The position numbers were made by a program, and so were the translations under genes. Source: Morella rubra (Eukaryota; Streptophyta; Magnoliopsida; Fagales; Myricaceae). Taken from it: DNA of 64,000 nucleotides. Location: positions 25,957,457 through 26,021,456 of the forward strand of contig CM025852.1 of assembly GCA_003952965.2 (NCBI GenBank), given 5' to 3'. Below are positions 12,892 to 24,000 of the stretch, piece by piece; within the stretch, counting starts at the first letter, position 1; every line of letters starts with the position of its first letter. Below the pieces are notes generated by a model, which was not told the DNA's origin, ran no database searches, and saw only the letters and a list, made by a program, of their open reading frames with translations.

Positions 12892-14756
12892 ATTATATTT
12901 TTTTTATAAGTAACCAATCTCATTAGAAAAAGTGAAAACAGTACAAAGGGCTATACCAAAATCACTTAGTCTAAACAAGCAATAAAACTAAGAAAATCAA
13001 CAAAAGGGCAGCCAAGCACCGCATTAGCCCAACTAAAAAGAGAAAGTAACAAAAATCCTTGCAACTTCACCAAAGACAAGGAACAATCCTCAAAACATCT
13101 ACTATTCCGTTCCTTCCAAAGACACCACCAAATGCACGAAGGAATCATACTCCAAATAGCCTTGGCAATCGGATTCGAGAACCTCCTATTCCAACTTTAC
13201 AACACTCCCACCACCTTCTCAGGCATCACCCAATGAAAATTCATAATACCAAGCGCATGATTCCAAAGCCCCTGCGTGAATGGACAATGGAGGAGCACAT
13301 GGTCAACCGACTCCCCATCACACGACAAAGATAACACCAATCAGCAATGTAGATACCTTTCCTTTGAAGATTATCCGAGTAAGAATTTTCCCATGCATAG
13401 CCTCCCACACAAAGAAAGAAACCCTCAAAGGGCACTTCGACCTCCACACTCCTTTCCAAGGAAAATAAATTCTGCACCTACAAGCAACGGAAGTGTACAT
13501 AGACTAAACCGAATACAAACCATTTTTAGAACAAGTCCATGACATCTTATCTTCCGCCCCTCTCCTAAGCACCGACCCATACAACAAGGAGAAAAACGCG
13601 AAGAATTCCTCCAACTCCCAATCATTAGTAGCCCTAGCAAAGAAAACATTCCACGCTACAAGACCATCATTTCTCACCATACAATCCACCACCGTAGCCT
13701 CCTTATTACGAGCCAAAGAATAGATCACCGGAAAAGCCAAAGACAAAGGATTATCACCACACCAAACATCTTGCCAAAAACTAACCCTTACACCACTCCC
13801 CACCACGAACCTAATATGCTTATTAAAGACATCCCAACCTTTACAAATATATCTCCAAAGGCTAACGCCATAAGGCCTCCGAATAGAATGAGATCTCCAA
13901 TCACCCACACAACTCCCATATTACAGCAATGACAAGCCTCCAAAGCCTATCCCTCTCACGAGCAAAACGCCACAACCACTTACTCGAAAGAGCCCTATTG
14001 AACATGGAAAAACTCCGGATCCCCAAACCCCCATTGCGAAAAGGAGAACACACCAACTCCCGCTTCACAAGGTGGAATTTATGCACATTCTCATCGCTGC
14101 CCCAAAGGAAATCCCTCTGAATCTTTTCCAACCTATTAGCCACTGCAACCGGGAAAGGGAATAAAGAAGGGAAATAAATTGGAAGGCTCGAAGGAGTAGA
14201 TTTAATGAGAGTAACCTACCACCCTTAGAGAGATACATCCTCTTCCAACCCGCTAGCCTCCTCTCCATCCGTTCGATAATCCCATCCCAAATGTGAATAC
14301 ACTTGAAACTTGCCCCCAACGGAAGGCCCAAATACCTCAACGGAAGCAAGGACAACCCATACTCCAAAATACCTGCCAATTCCTGGACATTGTCAACCCT
14401 ACCAATGGGAATAACCTTGGACTTCGTCAAATTGATTCGAAGGCCTGAAACTGCTTCAAAACACAAAAGAAGGCATTTGAGACTCCGGAATTGACTCACA
14501 TCCACTCCACACAACACCAAAGTATCATCCGCGAAGAGCAAATGAGAGATGCACACACTTCCCCCTGAACCCCCTCCAACCATGAACCCCTCTAATCTTC
14601 CATGCTCAACCACTCTCCCGAACATACGGCTAAAAGCTTCCATGACAATCACGAACAAAAGTGGAGAAAGGGGGTCCCCTTGCCTTAATCCACGGGAGCT
14701 GCCGAAAAATCATTTCGGGCAGCCATTAACCATCACAGAAAACCTCACCGTCGAGA
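12892..14756 (-). mobile_element. 5'-truncated L1-type LINE with reverse transcriptase remnant
   Basis: The minus strand encodes, in broken frames, the C-terminal half of a plant L1-type reverse transcriptase: SRGLRQGDPLSPLLF near 14660-14700, SHLLFADDTLVL (FADD catalytic motif) near 14530-14560, KSKVIPIG, LPLRYLGLPLGA, and [12 protein letters not shown]. Downstream come [20 protein letters not shown] and the zinc-binding C-terminal region (SKCPLRVSFFVWEAMHGKI, WCLWKERNSRCFED). Several frame changes (around 14140, 13905 and 13500) show it is dead. The 3' end on this strand is an A-rich tail, and a 13-bp duplication flanks the whole, the mark of target-primed insertion. It lies inside the long leader intron inferred for the HIPM-like gene. 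Confidence 0.92.
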
Positions 14757-14769
14757 TGAGGAAATTATT
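14757..14769. repeat. Target-site duplication of the LINE (right copy)
   Basis: Exact copy of TGAGGAAATTATT at 12879-12891. Removing the LINE and one copy restores a continuous sequence reading ...gttgttgaggaaattattcaaagc... Confidence 0.85.
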
Positions 14770-15642
14770 CAAAGCATTATCAATAGAAAATGAAAGTTGC
14801 GGCAACTCCTCTAGAGTGATGTCACTAAATTCTCTCTCGTTATAACATAAAAGCCTCTATTTTTTTATTTGAGTCAGCTTGAGAAAAGGCCAGGACACAG
14901 AGCTAACCGCATTATGATTCCATTTTATACACCTTAGATCAACAGGAGCCTAAATATCAACCAGCACGTAAAGAAGGCAGTAGTTTAATTAAGAATTCTA
15001 AAAATGACAATATAAATGGATAGGAGTACCCTGATAAGTGGCAAAAACAAAGGGACAAAGATGGATTTCATCTTTACATCTCTATAAGAGCTGATCAATT
15101 CATCTTTGATCATCTAATGCTGGGTTTGACTCCCATTGAATTGCTATGGTAATTAAAATAATTGAAGCTACTTCCGAGGCAGGGACTAATAATACAAGCA
15201 TTCATCATTCAACATCTCTGGGGATTTGGTAGCCTAAAGCTGCACATTCACACAGCAAAGGTATAACATTCTAAAACATTAGATAGGGAACTCCATCGGA
15301 AGCTCCAAGCTCATTTTACTAACTTGTTGGCAAGAAAAATGCCTTTCCTTTTTAAGACATTTCCAAGCAGAAGCAGAATTTCTTCAAGGGTTTTTATGGG
15401 CTAAACAGGATTCAAAGTACTGAAATTCAACACTATAGCATTGTATAAAAGAAAAGGCAAATTACCCAAAAAAGCAAGGAAAGTACAGGAGAAGAAAGCA
15501 CTACCATCGTTTAAACAACCCAGCCCAATCGTAAATTGAGAAATTCAAAGTGCCTTGAAGCCAAAAAGAAACCAAAATCAAATCTAACAAAAAGTATTTG
15601 CTCGATTATTACACAACCACAATAAATCTAGGCAGAAATTAC

Positions 15643-15790
15643 CTGAATTTGTGCTCAATATTTAGATTCGAGACTTTAAAATGTCGAAGCTGAAGAACTG
15701 ATTTTGATATCCTACGAAGAGGAGAGGGAGAGAGAGAGAGCAAGAAGTCTTGACAGAGTGAGGAGAGAGAAGCAGCCTTCAGTGAGAGAG
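15643..15790 (-). other. Probable non-coding first exon of the HIPM-like gene
   Basis: On the minus strand a GA-rich leader-like stretch (GAGAGAGAGAGAG near 15728-15741) runs to ATTCAG|GTAATT, a good donor at 15643/15642. The coding exon begins after an acceptor at 10624-10623, which would make the leader intron about 5.0 kb. The link is an inference from splice signals; no transcript data are available. The start at about 15790 is approximate. Confidence 0.4.
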
Positions 15791-16023
15791 AAAGTAACGT
15801 TTTAGGGGGAGAGGTTTTAGTCAGGAATCGGGAGGGTGTGATAATTTTTTGAAATGAGATTCCATTTTTTCTCAGGTGAAGCCGCTTTACAGAAACTGAG
15901 GTTACATTTTCCAGTTGACGGAATTTAGAATCAGTTGACTACAGTTTACAGAATTCTCCAAACGCCTGAAAGTGAAGGAAAGTACTCTTCCGAAAGAAGT
16001 TTACAGCAAAACAAACGGACCCT

Positions 16024-17285
16024 CAGAATTAATAGTGTAAACCTACCACGAAGTTTTTTCTGCACTAGGAAACATTAATATTTAGGACATGGTGCCGATT
16101 GTATCGTAAATGAATATCTCAAAGAAATTTGGAAAGTAATATAGTTTGTGTCGAGGAATAAACAAGCAAATAAAAAATGAATGCAGAAGAACAGAAATTT
16201 TTTCAGTTCTTTAATTTCCAACATTTTCTCCATATTTACAATATAAGCTTATTTCTAAATTTTACCAGCTACGAAAAAAAGCTTACGTGACACTGGAATT
16301 TTGTCTGTTTTCGTTAGCAAGTAAGAAAAATAATAATCAGGGTTATTCAGAAGCAGATGCTCAAGAACCAACAGCATGAGACCACATAAAACCTAGAGCA
16401 AATTCTTGGAAAATAGTTTCACTATAAGCAAAACACAACTTCAAAAAGCTAATGCAATTCGAGAAACGATTCGTATTGGCTTGGTGAACACCAAATTAAG
16501 GCACCAAAGGAAATACCCAAAACCCTCAGAACCACGGGGAGAAAATATCAACGAAACCCAGAAGTACGAAAGGAAATGTATAACATCCAATTCATTTTCA
16601 CTCATTCCACACTGTCCTCACATATTAATGAGTCGAACAGAGAGCGTACCTTTAGAATGAAGATTTACGGAGACGGGGATTTTAATATTACAGGGTTTTT
16701 GATCAGAGGGTTTAACAAGTAGCTCTTTCGCTGCGGCCTGGGTGGCACCCGCATACCTGTTTGAGAAAGACAGGGATATTCGATTACATGCAGTTCCGTC
16801 TGTACAGTTTTCCTTTTGGGCTTGGTCAAATTTACTGTCCTATCCACCCAATAAATCTTAATCCCAAAGTTGAGTCACTCCAGTCAGCTCCTTTCAAAAA
16901 GAAAAAGAGAAAAAACTCTCCGTCAGCTGATGGAAACCACCGTTTATTTATTTTCTTGAACTTGTGTTTTGTACGTTTATTTCCTAATTAAGCCTTGGGA
17001 TCAACACTAGTCAAGACTTAAGACCCTGAACAGTGAACAGTGTTTATAATATTTTCAAAGTTTCCTTTCTGGTTATACGGAAAGAGAAGATAACGTGTCA
17101 GCCACCTCCTCCAACATCGCGTGGCACAAAAACCCCGTCACCACCTCTCTGCCACCCTTTACTCCCCCCCACTCACAGTCCCTGTACTGCTCGGAACGCC
17201 AACCGCCCAGAGCCGACATTTCGCATTTCCACTTTTCAATTTTGATACTCTACTTAATTACTTTTGCATCTCCCTCATGATCTTT
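16024..17285. other. Intergenic region between HIPM-like and SDE5-like genes
   Basis: The region between the divergent HIPM-like and SDE5-like transcription units. No coding sequence was recognised. It probably holds the upstream promoter elements of both genes. The stretch 17100-17230 is clearly more C-rich than its surroundings. Confidence 0.4.
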
Positions 17286-17465
17286 CCAAGGAAAAATTCT
17301 ATATATACACTTCTCTCTGTCTCTCTCTTTCTCGCACACACATTCTCTCTCTCTCTCTCTCTCTCTAACCAAGTCCCTTTCCTTCCTCAAGAAATTTTCG
17401 CTCAGACAGGAGAAGTAAACCGTGCGTGTATGCACATTCCTCTCGCATGGTCAATCTCAATGTAA
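17286..17465 (+). promoter_or_regulatory. Probable SDE5-like promoter and 5' leader
   Basis: CTATATATACAC at about 17300-17310 is a good TATA box. It is followed 25-60 bases later by a (TC)n-rich leader (TCTCTCTCTCTCTCTC near 17345-17366), as is common in plant 5' UTRs. The leader reaches CTCAAT|GTAAGC at about 17461, a strong donor. The first coding exon lies further downstream. Confidence 0.55.
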
Positions 17466-18143
17466 GCAATCTCTTGTTCACCTCCTGCATTGCGTTGTCG
17501 GCTTCATCGGTTGCTTACTCTGATCAAATGAGGTAGAAATCAGTTTGATTTCTGCGAAACTCATCGGCGATGATGGAATCGTTCTAGACTGCTTCATCAC
17601 CTCGTTATCTCATGCGAACGTAACTGTGTTTACTGGTGTACTTCACAGAACTTGGTTGGCGATAAAATGGAGACAAGGAGAAAAATGAAACAAAACGGAA
17701 AGAGAAGTTTCGTTCCATTGTGTTCACTCGTTTGTTTTTGTTTTTCAACAAAATCGAATAGTTACACCGACGCTTTCGTTAAACAACGGTTATAAAAGAA
17801 AAGGCTTTTCAGAATCTGTGCGTCTATCGTTTTTTTATTTTTTATTTTTGCTAGCAGTTTGATTTTGCGCGTCTATCGTTATCTGTTTGATTGTTGAGAA
17901 AATCGAAGAAAATAAAGGTTTAAACGGAAACAAAAAATCTGAGACTCGGGTTTAAGCACTCTGTTGCTCTATTCATCTACATTGGCTTTTTCACCTTCGC
18001 TGTTTTTAAGTCTGTTCCTTTGTGCTTATAATGGCTTTGATTAGCCTAAGAACAAGGCTGATGGTTGCATTTTGTTCTAAGCTGGATGCATTATCAGACT
18101 ATTAATGGCCTTTCAATTTCAATGTCTCTATCATGTTGTTTGG

Positions 18144-18165
18144 ATGGAAAGGAAATGGAGGAAAG
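18144..18165 (+). other. Candidate first coding exon end of the SDE5-like gene
   Basis: ATG codons at 18144 and 18155 precede the donor AAAG|GTTAGT at 18165/18166. From 18155 the exon end is phase 2, which fits the acceptor at 21020. From 18144 it is phase 1, which fits the acceptor at 21040. Either joins the SDE5 frame without a stop. This is only phase bookkeeping; transcript data would decide. Confidence 0.3.
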
Positions 18166-20418
18166 GTTAGTAAATGAAAGCAGTAGGATGAAAATAATCA
18201 GTCCACTACGAAATTCCTGTTCAGTTGTGGAAAACAGAAAGGAGATAATCCGTTGATGCTGGATGGCAATAATTGAATAGTCATGTTTCTTACACATCCA
18301 TACCTTCATTGCTTCTTCTACATGTTCTTTGTTCTTTTTTCAAAAAGTTACACTTTGATGATTACTGTAATGTACTATCTGTATGGTTATTGAGAAAATG
18401 TGCAGAAAGAAAACAACAAAAATAGTCAGTATTATTTTCCTGAGCAATGTTTCATTCTCTCCATCTACATTGCCTTGTTCTTTTGATATCTTTATATCGG
18501 CAAAATGAACTTGGGCCAAGTAAAATGGCGATAATTTAAAAGATGCTTTGTATTCAAGTACTATAGTACTCTGTATGGTTGGTGAGAAGTTGAGGGAAAG
18601 GAATGGAAGAGAGAAAATCTTGAGTCCATTGTATTATGTAGTAGGAAGTTTTTCAATTTTGGAGAAAATGAAGAGAAGGAAAACTATTCTTATTTCAAAG
18701 CAGTCTGAAAATTTAATTTTCTTCTAATTATGTAGTAATTGCTTTTTTTAACTATTAGTTCAATCCTCTGAACCTGAAATCGGCTGATTAGTACTTGAAA
18801 TAATGTCAATAAAAGTGTTGATAAAGTGAATTTGTTCTAGGCTGAATATGGTCATCATATTTGTAATCATACTCTGTGGTTGCCAGTCTAAGGCTCTCTT
18901 TTGTTGTAGAAAAACAAAAAGAATGGAAGCAACTAGTTGGAAAGAAAGTATATGTAGAGAAAGTGCTGAACTTCTTGTTTTCTGCTGGTGTGTATATTAA
19001 AACCAAACGATTGGATAGGACTCTTCTAATGTCACAGTTAACAATCAGATCCGTAAGTTTCTATCCTTCTTTACTAACGTTAACAATGATTAACTAACTA
19101 CATATGCCTGCCTTTCAGCGCAGGTTGCTACAAAGAGAAGGAAAATGCTTTGGATTTCAGTTTTGACTGATCTCCTATGTGTTTCTCGACGCTGCTTTAT
19201 CATAATAATTTGTTGGTTTCTCTAATCTGATGAACTTAAAGTAGGTTTATGTTTTGCTAGAAGCAGCGCTAACAGTTGAAGAATTTTTTTAACCATGTGC
19301 ATCCATGATTTTGATGAACTTAAAGTATGTTCGTAATATATGAATCGTTACTATTCGTTGTTGAATTTTTTTGGGAAGCAAGAGGCAATTATTGAAGAAA
19401 CGAGTAAAGCTGGAGGCATACTTCACTTACCATTATTAATTCGCATTAATGCAAGTTTAGGTTGAGTGGTCTCGTGTAGTTTGATCATAATTTTCACCTT
19501 CTACTCTTCTATCTGCTTTCCACTTATATTTCAGATTCTATTTTATCATTATCATTATTATTATTATCGTATTCCCTTTTGGCAGTATCTAGATTACAAC
19601 AAAAGAAAAACAATGGAAAATGTGTATGTGACAACTTGTTGAACAGTCTCAGAGAAGATCTACATTTGTCATTTATGTGAACTAAATTGCTCCAGAACGT
19701 GACACTTTGTGCTCATGCATCGCCTTTGAACCGTTGGAGCAGTGACACTCTTTTCTCATGCATAGCATCTTGGGTGCTTTATACTCATTTAAAACATACT
19801 AGTGTTATGCATTTCTCCCCCGATGTCACCAAACAACTCTACAAATAGGCCTCCCATTATCCCTTACTCCCTTTTCTTCCTTGGGCAGCACAATCTTGAG
19901 AGAGTGAGAGAGGCTTTCTCTTCAATTGCTCTCTTGCTACTCAATCTTCTTCAAGTAAGAAATCCTCAATTCTCTTTCTTGTTATTGTTTTGCTGTAACC
20001 TTCAGTCACTTTATCTGAAGGCATGAGCTTGAAATGGGTTTAATTAGTGGTAAAATCAATGGCAAATTAAATTTAGATTTTTTTAAAATTTAAAGGAATA
20101 ATCAATTTTGTATTACATTTTAGATTTAAGTGTGCATTTCACTCTTTTTTTCATTGAAAGATTTATTTGATTATTAAGCAATTTATCTCTGTTTTGTTGG
20201 AGTGCAATTGGAAAAGAACAGAAACAAAAAATGCACAGACTATCCTTCCTATTGTTTTCTGTAATGGGTTTCTTCTCTTTTGAATTTTTTTTTTCCTTAC
20301 CAGTTGTTGATATTAAAGACAGTTCAGTGCAGATTTTTTTCTCCAGTTTTTGTTGGATGCTTTTTCCTTGCATTTGATACTAAAATGTATATAACTTTCT
20401 GTTTGTATCGTAGAAAAA

Positions 20419-20425
<7 letters not shown>

Positions 20426-20449
<24 letters not shown>

Positions 20450-20453
20450 TATA
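20426..20453. repeat. (AT)n microsatellite
   Basis: A poly-A run leads into about 13 AT units in an SDE5 5' intron. Confidence 0.9.
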
Positions 20454-21020
20454 AAGAAAACATTGAACATTGCAAGCAATCCCTCATCTCTTTTATCCTG
20501 AGAATTTTCTCAATCAATTTTTCAGCAAAGCTCTATTATTGTCAATTTATTTTATTTTAAGTTTCTTTACCACTTTCTCTGGAAGGCAACAAATAAGAGG
20601 AAAGGATTATAGCATGAAAGAAACGAGATGTGTCCTGGTCGACCTTGCACTCTCCTAGTTGGATCATTTACACAACACAACTGGTGGTCTGGTTTTTCAA
20701 AACATTCGTTATTAGTCGTCTATGCTTATACATCCCATATAATACTGACTGGTACTACGTCATTTTTATTCCATATGACTTTTCTGATTATTAGTACTTT
20801 TTTTATCTTCTCAGACTTTTCAGGGGATACAAATTATTTATTCACTGACAGCATGTAACTAATATGTAAATCTTATTTATAATATATTGACTGGTTTTGC
20901 AATCTTATTGAACTCTGTTGTATGAAATAAATTTTCTTCAAACTTTGTTGTCCTCTGGTGGTCGACTGATGCATATTGAAACTGTTCATTTTTTACAGTT
21001 CTTCCTCTTGCCTTCTGAAG

Positions 21021-24000
21021 ACTAAAGAAAATAAAATCAGGTACTTCATCCACTTCACATTGTGATGCTGAAGAAAGGGACTTAGAGGAGTTGCTTGAAG
21101 CTTTTGGCTCTGTATTTTCTCTCGATGACATAGCCTCTGCTTATTGCAAGGCAAGCCGGAATGTAGATACAGCTGGTGAAATTCTTTGTGCTTCACTTGG
21201 GAGTAACTCCTACAGTGCTACTTGCACATCTAAAGAAAAATTAGAGCGTGCAGAGTCAACATCTTCAGAACTGTCACCTGAATTGGAAAAATTCTTTTTT
21301 GCAATGCCTTCAGAAACGTCATCTGAAAACCTTCTTCAGAACTCTCCTCATAGAGGAGGAAATACCAGGTTCCGTAAATCAAAAGTGTGTCCTGTATCAA
21401 CAGGAACTATTTCAGGTGTCATTGCAAAAGATTATCTGAGGCCCAGGCCAGTAGCTAATGAGAGTCCTGAATCAATAAAGCCACCGAAATTAGATTTAAA
21501 AGAGCTGCCTGTCTCTGCGATAAGGAGTGAAGAAGTTCCACCAAGTATGGCAGCAAGAACGGACAAGCCGCATAGTGATGTTGAAGAATTTATGTTTAAA
21601 CTGCTTCGAGATGGCTTCCAGCTAGATGTGGATGTTGTCCAAGATGTTCTTGGTAAATTTTTATTTCCTATCTAGTCTTTTATGTTGTTCACTACTCCTG
21701 TCAGACAATTAACGCTTCTATATGAAGTTTGTATATGTGAGACTCTGAAGTAGCTTCAGAGAAGGCGTAACTTAGACCATATGGATTTAAACTGCATGTT
21801 AACTAAAATTAGATGTCCTAAACTTAAATGTTCATACCTTCCTGCTTGGTAAAAACTCAGCTTTTTATTAAAGAAGCAGGTCAAAATCCATTACATTATT
21901 TTTCTTGTATGCTTCAGATTATAATGTCGGTACTGTCATGCTTCCTTCTCATGTTCACTTTGAGTTAGTACAATGCTTAATCAGGCATTTTGTTGAATTT
22001 GCAGGCTGTTGTGGTTATGATGCGCAAAAGGTATGTCGCAATTCCTTTTCAAGGTTAAAGTGTTTGTTTTTAGTTGTTTATATTCACTGAAATGATTTTT
22101 TGCTCTCTTCCATTTTGAAAGAAGATGTTATGATTTCATCAGGATCACTCAGTATAGGTGTCAGATGCTTTTCCCCTATATATCAATATATAAATTTTTC
22201 TTTTTTAGCTCTAATTGACTTGGTGTTGCTATGACCAAATGCCCTAACATTAACTGGATCCAGACGAAAATAGTCTTGGGAGTTAATTGTTGGAACTACT
22301 TCTACTGATTATATGAGAGATCAACATTAAGGGTGCTTCAAATTGTAACTCCTATATACTGGTGCATCATTTAAAATTATAGTAACTCTGAAACTCAAAC
22401 TTCAGACTATGCTTAATGAAATGAGAAAAAAAGCACAGATATTAATGTGCTCATGACTTGATTTCTCATCACTGAGGTGTGAATGCCAATACGTATGGTA
22501 GCACATTATGGAGTTCATAAACCAATCGTTTCAGTTCTGATAGCTAGCATGTGGTGTTATCTGGCACCCCAAATCGGTTTGTGTTAAAGCTTTCTTGAGC
22601 TGGAACGCCAATCTATAAGAACTCATCTGAATGGATTTTTATCTTGTGTTATTACCTATGACATATTCACTGCAGGATGCCTATCAGAAATATCTGCTGT
22701 TTTTCCCCATATCTAGTTCACATAACAAACATGAAACAGAAACTTTCATCTTTTTCTCCTCCATTATGAGTAGCAGAGCATAATCAGAAGATTATCATTG
22801 AGTTTTCTCTGTGGTTACTATTTCTATTTTTATATAAATTGCTTGATATTTTACCTACATCCACAATCTTGACGAATTGATTCTTGTGGATCACATAGAG
22901 CCTGGAGAAACTTCTTGAGTTGCCAACGTCATCTTTGGAGAATTGTGGTGATATTCTTGAGCTGGGCAGCAATAAAGTAAGCTTCAGGCTTAGCTTATCC
23001 CTCTACCAGTCTATCTCCTTATGTGGTCTCTATCAGATAATATAGTGGTTGAATACAACAATGGTCCTTATTCTGTTCCTTTCATGACTGGCCACTTTCC
23101 ATATTTCAAATCAGGAATTGAGTCTGACATTATTTATATTTTAACTTTTGTGATTGCTATCAGGTAGTCCATGCCTATTTTCATGGTGCATTATGTTCTT
23201 AACTTTGGTGTATCTAAGCTTGTTACCTCCATTCCTTATGTGATGTGATAATCCTTATATGATGAGATTTTAAAATGGAGGGCGTCTTTTTCTCCTACAA
23301 TAACTGAATAAGTTAATCATCTTTTGTGGAGCATAATGTTCATGATGACGGTCCTCCTTAGGTACTTAGAACAATAGTTTCTGGTAGTGTGATAGTTCGT
23401 TGTTAGGCCATGGCTCTTACTGCTGTCTCAATAGTAGCCAATGTGCATCCTTGTTTGCACTTCTTGCATTTTCTCTTTACGAAGCAATTGTTTTTCTTTT
23501 GTTTAATCCTTTTCTTTTCAAGGTAAGGGTAGAGTTATATGGTTTCCTTGTTTCTGCATTGATAAGATTTTTCAGAGGTCTCCAATTTTTTCTCAACGTG
23601 AACATGGACAAAAAAGACAACAGCAATTGATGATGATTTCAATCTCTTGTTCTATTCTCAGCTAAGTTCTTTTGACAGTGTTCAGAATCAGAGATGTGCC
23701 AGGGCCTAGGTTCTGCCTGCAGGTGCGTTCTTGCCATTCCTATTATTTTATGAGCTGAGTTGTGGGGAACAGAATACCTGAGTCAAAGGATCTGATTTGG
23801 GAGGATCACCTAGAATTCTGTTCATATTTTTCACTTGGCGTAGGTTGACAACCAATTAACGTTTTTCTTTGCACCCATGCAGTGATGGAGCTGCAATTAT
23901 GGTAAAGGATATAACAGAATTGACAAAAAGAGACGGAAACAGATTTATTCTTCAGAAATAAGTTTTAGAAGCATTGTTCACTGTCCCTGAAAGATCTCAG

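Larger units (their letters stand above)
12546..16023. mobile_element. Possible Mutator-like terminal inverted repeat pair
   Basis: The left end GGGTTCGTTTGTTTCGTTGT at 12546 is close to the reverse complement of the right end (ACAGCAAAACAAACGGACCC, ending near 16022). Sequences next to both ends are rich in TTTTCC/GGAAAA and TGTTTGG words typical of plant Mutator-like elements. The pair is 3.5 kb apart, or about 1.6 kb without the nested LINE. No target-site duplication was found, and the putative HIPM leader exon lies inside. The two ends may therefore belong to separate remnants. Confidence 0.3.

Noticed and set aside
13059..14845. Plus-strand open frames in this interval
   Set aside because: They are antisense to the LINE, whose minus-strand reading has clear reverse transcriptase motifs.
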